A stretch of 64,000 nucleotides of DNA from Anoplolepis gracilipes (taxonomy: Eukaryota > Arthropoda > Insecta > Hymenoptera > Formicidae). Below the pieces are notes generated by a model, which saw nothing but the letters and a program-made list of their open reading frames with translations, made no database searches and was not told the DNA's origin. Shown one piece after another: positions 62,023-64,000 of this stretch. The translations under genes were made by a program, and so were the position numbers. The number at the start of each line of letters is the position of its first letter. Positions within the stretch are counted from its first letter, which is position 1. The DNA lies in the NCBI RefSeq assembly GCF_047496725.1, contig NC_132971.1:10979501-11043500 (forward strand). Reading direction: 5' to 3'.

Positions 62023-63938
62023 TTTGATTGTACTTTAAACCTTAAGTAAAATTAAAGTAAAATCTATGTTTATAATGTTTAAATTTATTAACCTTCGAGT
62101 TAGAGATCTCTCTTCTTTGCCTAGAACTTCTTGAAATATCATGGGAAATTTTTTATTAGGTAACTTCGGCCAGTTCAATGCTATTTGTGTATCAGTTCCT
62201 CCACAAAATTTCAGTTCCTCTTCATAAAATAATTTATTTGATACATGTAAAAGATTTTCATGACTACGATAATTTTTAACCAATTTCGTTATATAGTTTG
62301 GATTGTACTTTCCATTTTGCTTCTTATATGGTTCGCAATTATTCATTAATCTTTCCAACATAGATATTCCTATGGAAATAGATTAGATTGTAAGAAAACT
62401 ACTTCTGTGATCTATACATTGTGCGACATTTGATCATTTTAGAACATACCAAAAAGATGTTCGCTCCATCTGGAACGAACAAAAGGTCCTAATTGATAAG
62501 GATCACCTGCAATAACGATTTGCGCTTGAAATTCCATTCTTTCATCTTCATTCTTTTTATTTGTTAATGTTAGAGGAATTAACATCTCTGGTTCAAGTGC
62601 TTGACTTGCCTCATCAATGATTATGTAAGAAAAATGATTCTCTCGAAAATTCACAGCATTCAATCTATAATAAAACATAAAAAGAGAATAAAATTCTACA
62701 TATATTTTAAAAATCTATAAAATGTCAATTTAATTGTGAGGTAGCTTCATGATGTATGTTTAACAGTGCTTTATTATAAATATAAAATAACTAATTTTTG
62801 TACAAAAATTTTATTATTAAAATTTATTATTATTAATAAAAAGAAGCCTGCCTATATGTATGTGCTCAATATTATATACTATATACATTTGAGGTTACAT
62901 ATTATATATCTAATATACATACCTTACGGACGTTACTAATGTTGTAATAATAATTCTTTTCAATAATAATAAATCTTTTGGTAAAAAGAGAGTATTTTCG
63001 TTAACAAAATTTGCACATGGTCGAATTTTTTCATCTACAGTTCCCCTATTTTTTAACAAACAAAATTTACTTTAAAAAATTTATACATATATATATCTTA
63101 TTGTTTTTTAAATTAATTTTAAATTTTAAATATTCTACAATTATTTAAAACTTATTCTTAATATGTAAAATACAACAGATGTAAAAGAAAAACAGATCTT
63201 TTGTTGGTACAAAAAATATTAATTATGTTAGACTTACATTATTTTTAGAAATAAAAAAAAAAGAAAATAAATAAATAAAAGAAAACAACATAAAAGTAAG
63301 TTTTTTTTTACCATAGTCTAGATGGTGCATACATTCGATACACTATGTTTGCTGGCACATTTCCAATTAATAATCTTTTGGCAATTTCATCAACTGCTGC
63401 ATTAGATGTTGCACATACCAATATATTTTTCATAGGATAATGTTTTACAATCTATCAACCAAAGAAATAAAAATAAAACAAATAAAAATCATTTTTTTTT
63501 ACTAAATGTTAGATATAGAAAGAAAATGAATTACTTGACTTATAGTCTCTACTAATGTTGCTGTTTTCCCAGTGCCTGGAGGACCGAAAATTATATATGG
63601 TGCTGGATATGCTGTCTTATTCAAGATCTTTCTTACTGCTTGCTTTTGTTCTTCATTCTTTTCTATATTAGTATTTATCCATTGGATGTCACTATACAAA
63701 ATATTTGAGATTGCAGTGAAAAAATCAATGTAAATACAAATAATAAAATATTCAATTTTAGAAAACTCACTCGTTTAAATCGGTACCAGTTGTCTTGAGT
63801 TTGGGAAACATAATTTCTACTAAATTGAGTTTTTGACTCATTATTGTCAAAGCATAATGGCAACATCTTAATGGCCAATGTTTACTCCAAAAATTTATAT
63901 TAAACTTCTTGTTTTTATCTTTAAATGTTTCTGCATCT
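61182..63938 (-). CDS. Mov10: MOV10-family RNA helicase (SF1, UPF1-like), 5' part beyond the window
   Basis: Eight minus-strand exons join in phase: 63938-63771, 63691-63535, 63451-63312, 63045-62923, 62664-62450, 62369-62093, 61911-61617 and 61499-61182, about 563 residues to the stop. Superfamily 1 motifs appear in order: Walker A GPPGTGKT (63562-63585), SNAAVDEIA, DEAS as the Walker B box, AGDPYQLGPFVRS, KLVKNYRSHENLL, TVETFQGQERNVIILSTVR and RFNVALTRAKALMIIIGNP. These match MOV10 in detail, including SMLERL and the C-terminal EEHGGC block. MOV10 is a 5'-3' RNA helicase of RNA-silencing and retroelement-restriction complexes; the fly relatives include Armitage, of the piRNA pathway. Which paralogue this is cannot be decided without the N-terminal half. 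Confidence 0.9.
61969..62015. repeat. (TA)n microsatellite in helicase intron
   Basis: About 23 TA units in the intron between the 62093-62369 and 61617-61911 exons. Confidence 0.9.
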
Positions 63939-64000
63939 CTACATAATATATACGAAATTAATAGTGTACATAAAAATATGTATGTTTTCTGTTATTCATA

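Overview
The window is nuclear DNA from an insect, most likely a hymenopteran and probably an ant. The genes are arthropod-type, with short exons and GT-AG introns. The background is very AT-rich with abundant (TA)n, (CT)n and (AC)n microsatellites, but CpG-rich islands are kept around promoters and CpG is not depleted. The species assignment is an inference from this overall character. All gene models were made by hand, by joining open frames at splice sites with matching phase; no transcript or database was consulted.

Layout, left to right: the 3'-ward part of an unrecognised minus-strand gene (1-379); a 150-bp tandem satellite (2745-4010); a C6orf89/BRAP-like membrane protein (+, 5379-6972) converging on TMEM41B/stasimon (-, 7733-9049); a tentative secreted Cys-containing protein (+, 9605-14655); a Tc1/mariner-type MITE (17703-18292) and a perfect 170-bp palindrome (20929-21098); the TNF receptor wengen (+, 21246-30551), with large introns; a 5-kb gap; a C2H2 zinc-finger factor with Hunchback/Ikaros-like C-terminal fingers (-, 35683-37856); a GC-rich promoter block; Liprin-beta (+, 42451-49295); RpL27A (+, 50664-52495) with two intronic U43-like C/D snoRNAs; SF3A2 (-, 53026-53929) head-to-head with WDR45/WIPI4 (+, 54728-56236); SMIM20 (-, 56657-56897); PIG-U (+, 58779-60406); and the 3' part of a MOV10-type RNA helicase (-, 61182-63938, running off the right edge).

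The right half (50-64 kb) is compact and housekeeping in character: translation, splicing, autophagy, cytochrome oxidase assembly, GPI anchoring and RNA silencing. The left and central parts are looser, with long introns, repeats and signalling or developmental genes. Nothing suggests an operon or horizontal transfer. The most notable points are the paired snoRNAs, a U12-type intron in TMEM41B, two frame-incompatible exon sets in Liprin-beta, the perfect palindrome, the satellite that is open in frame on both strands, and the unrecognised secreted gene.
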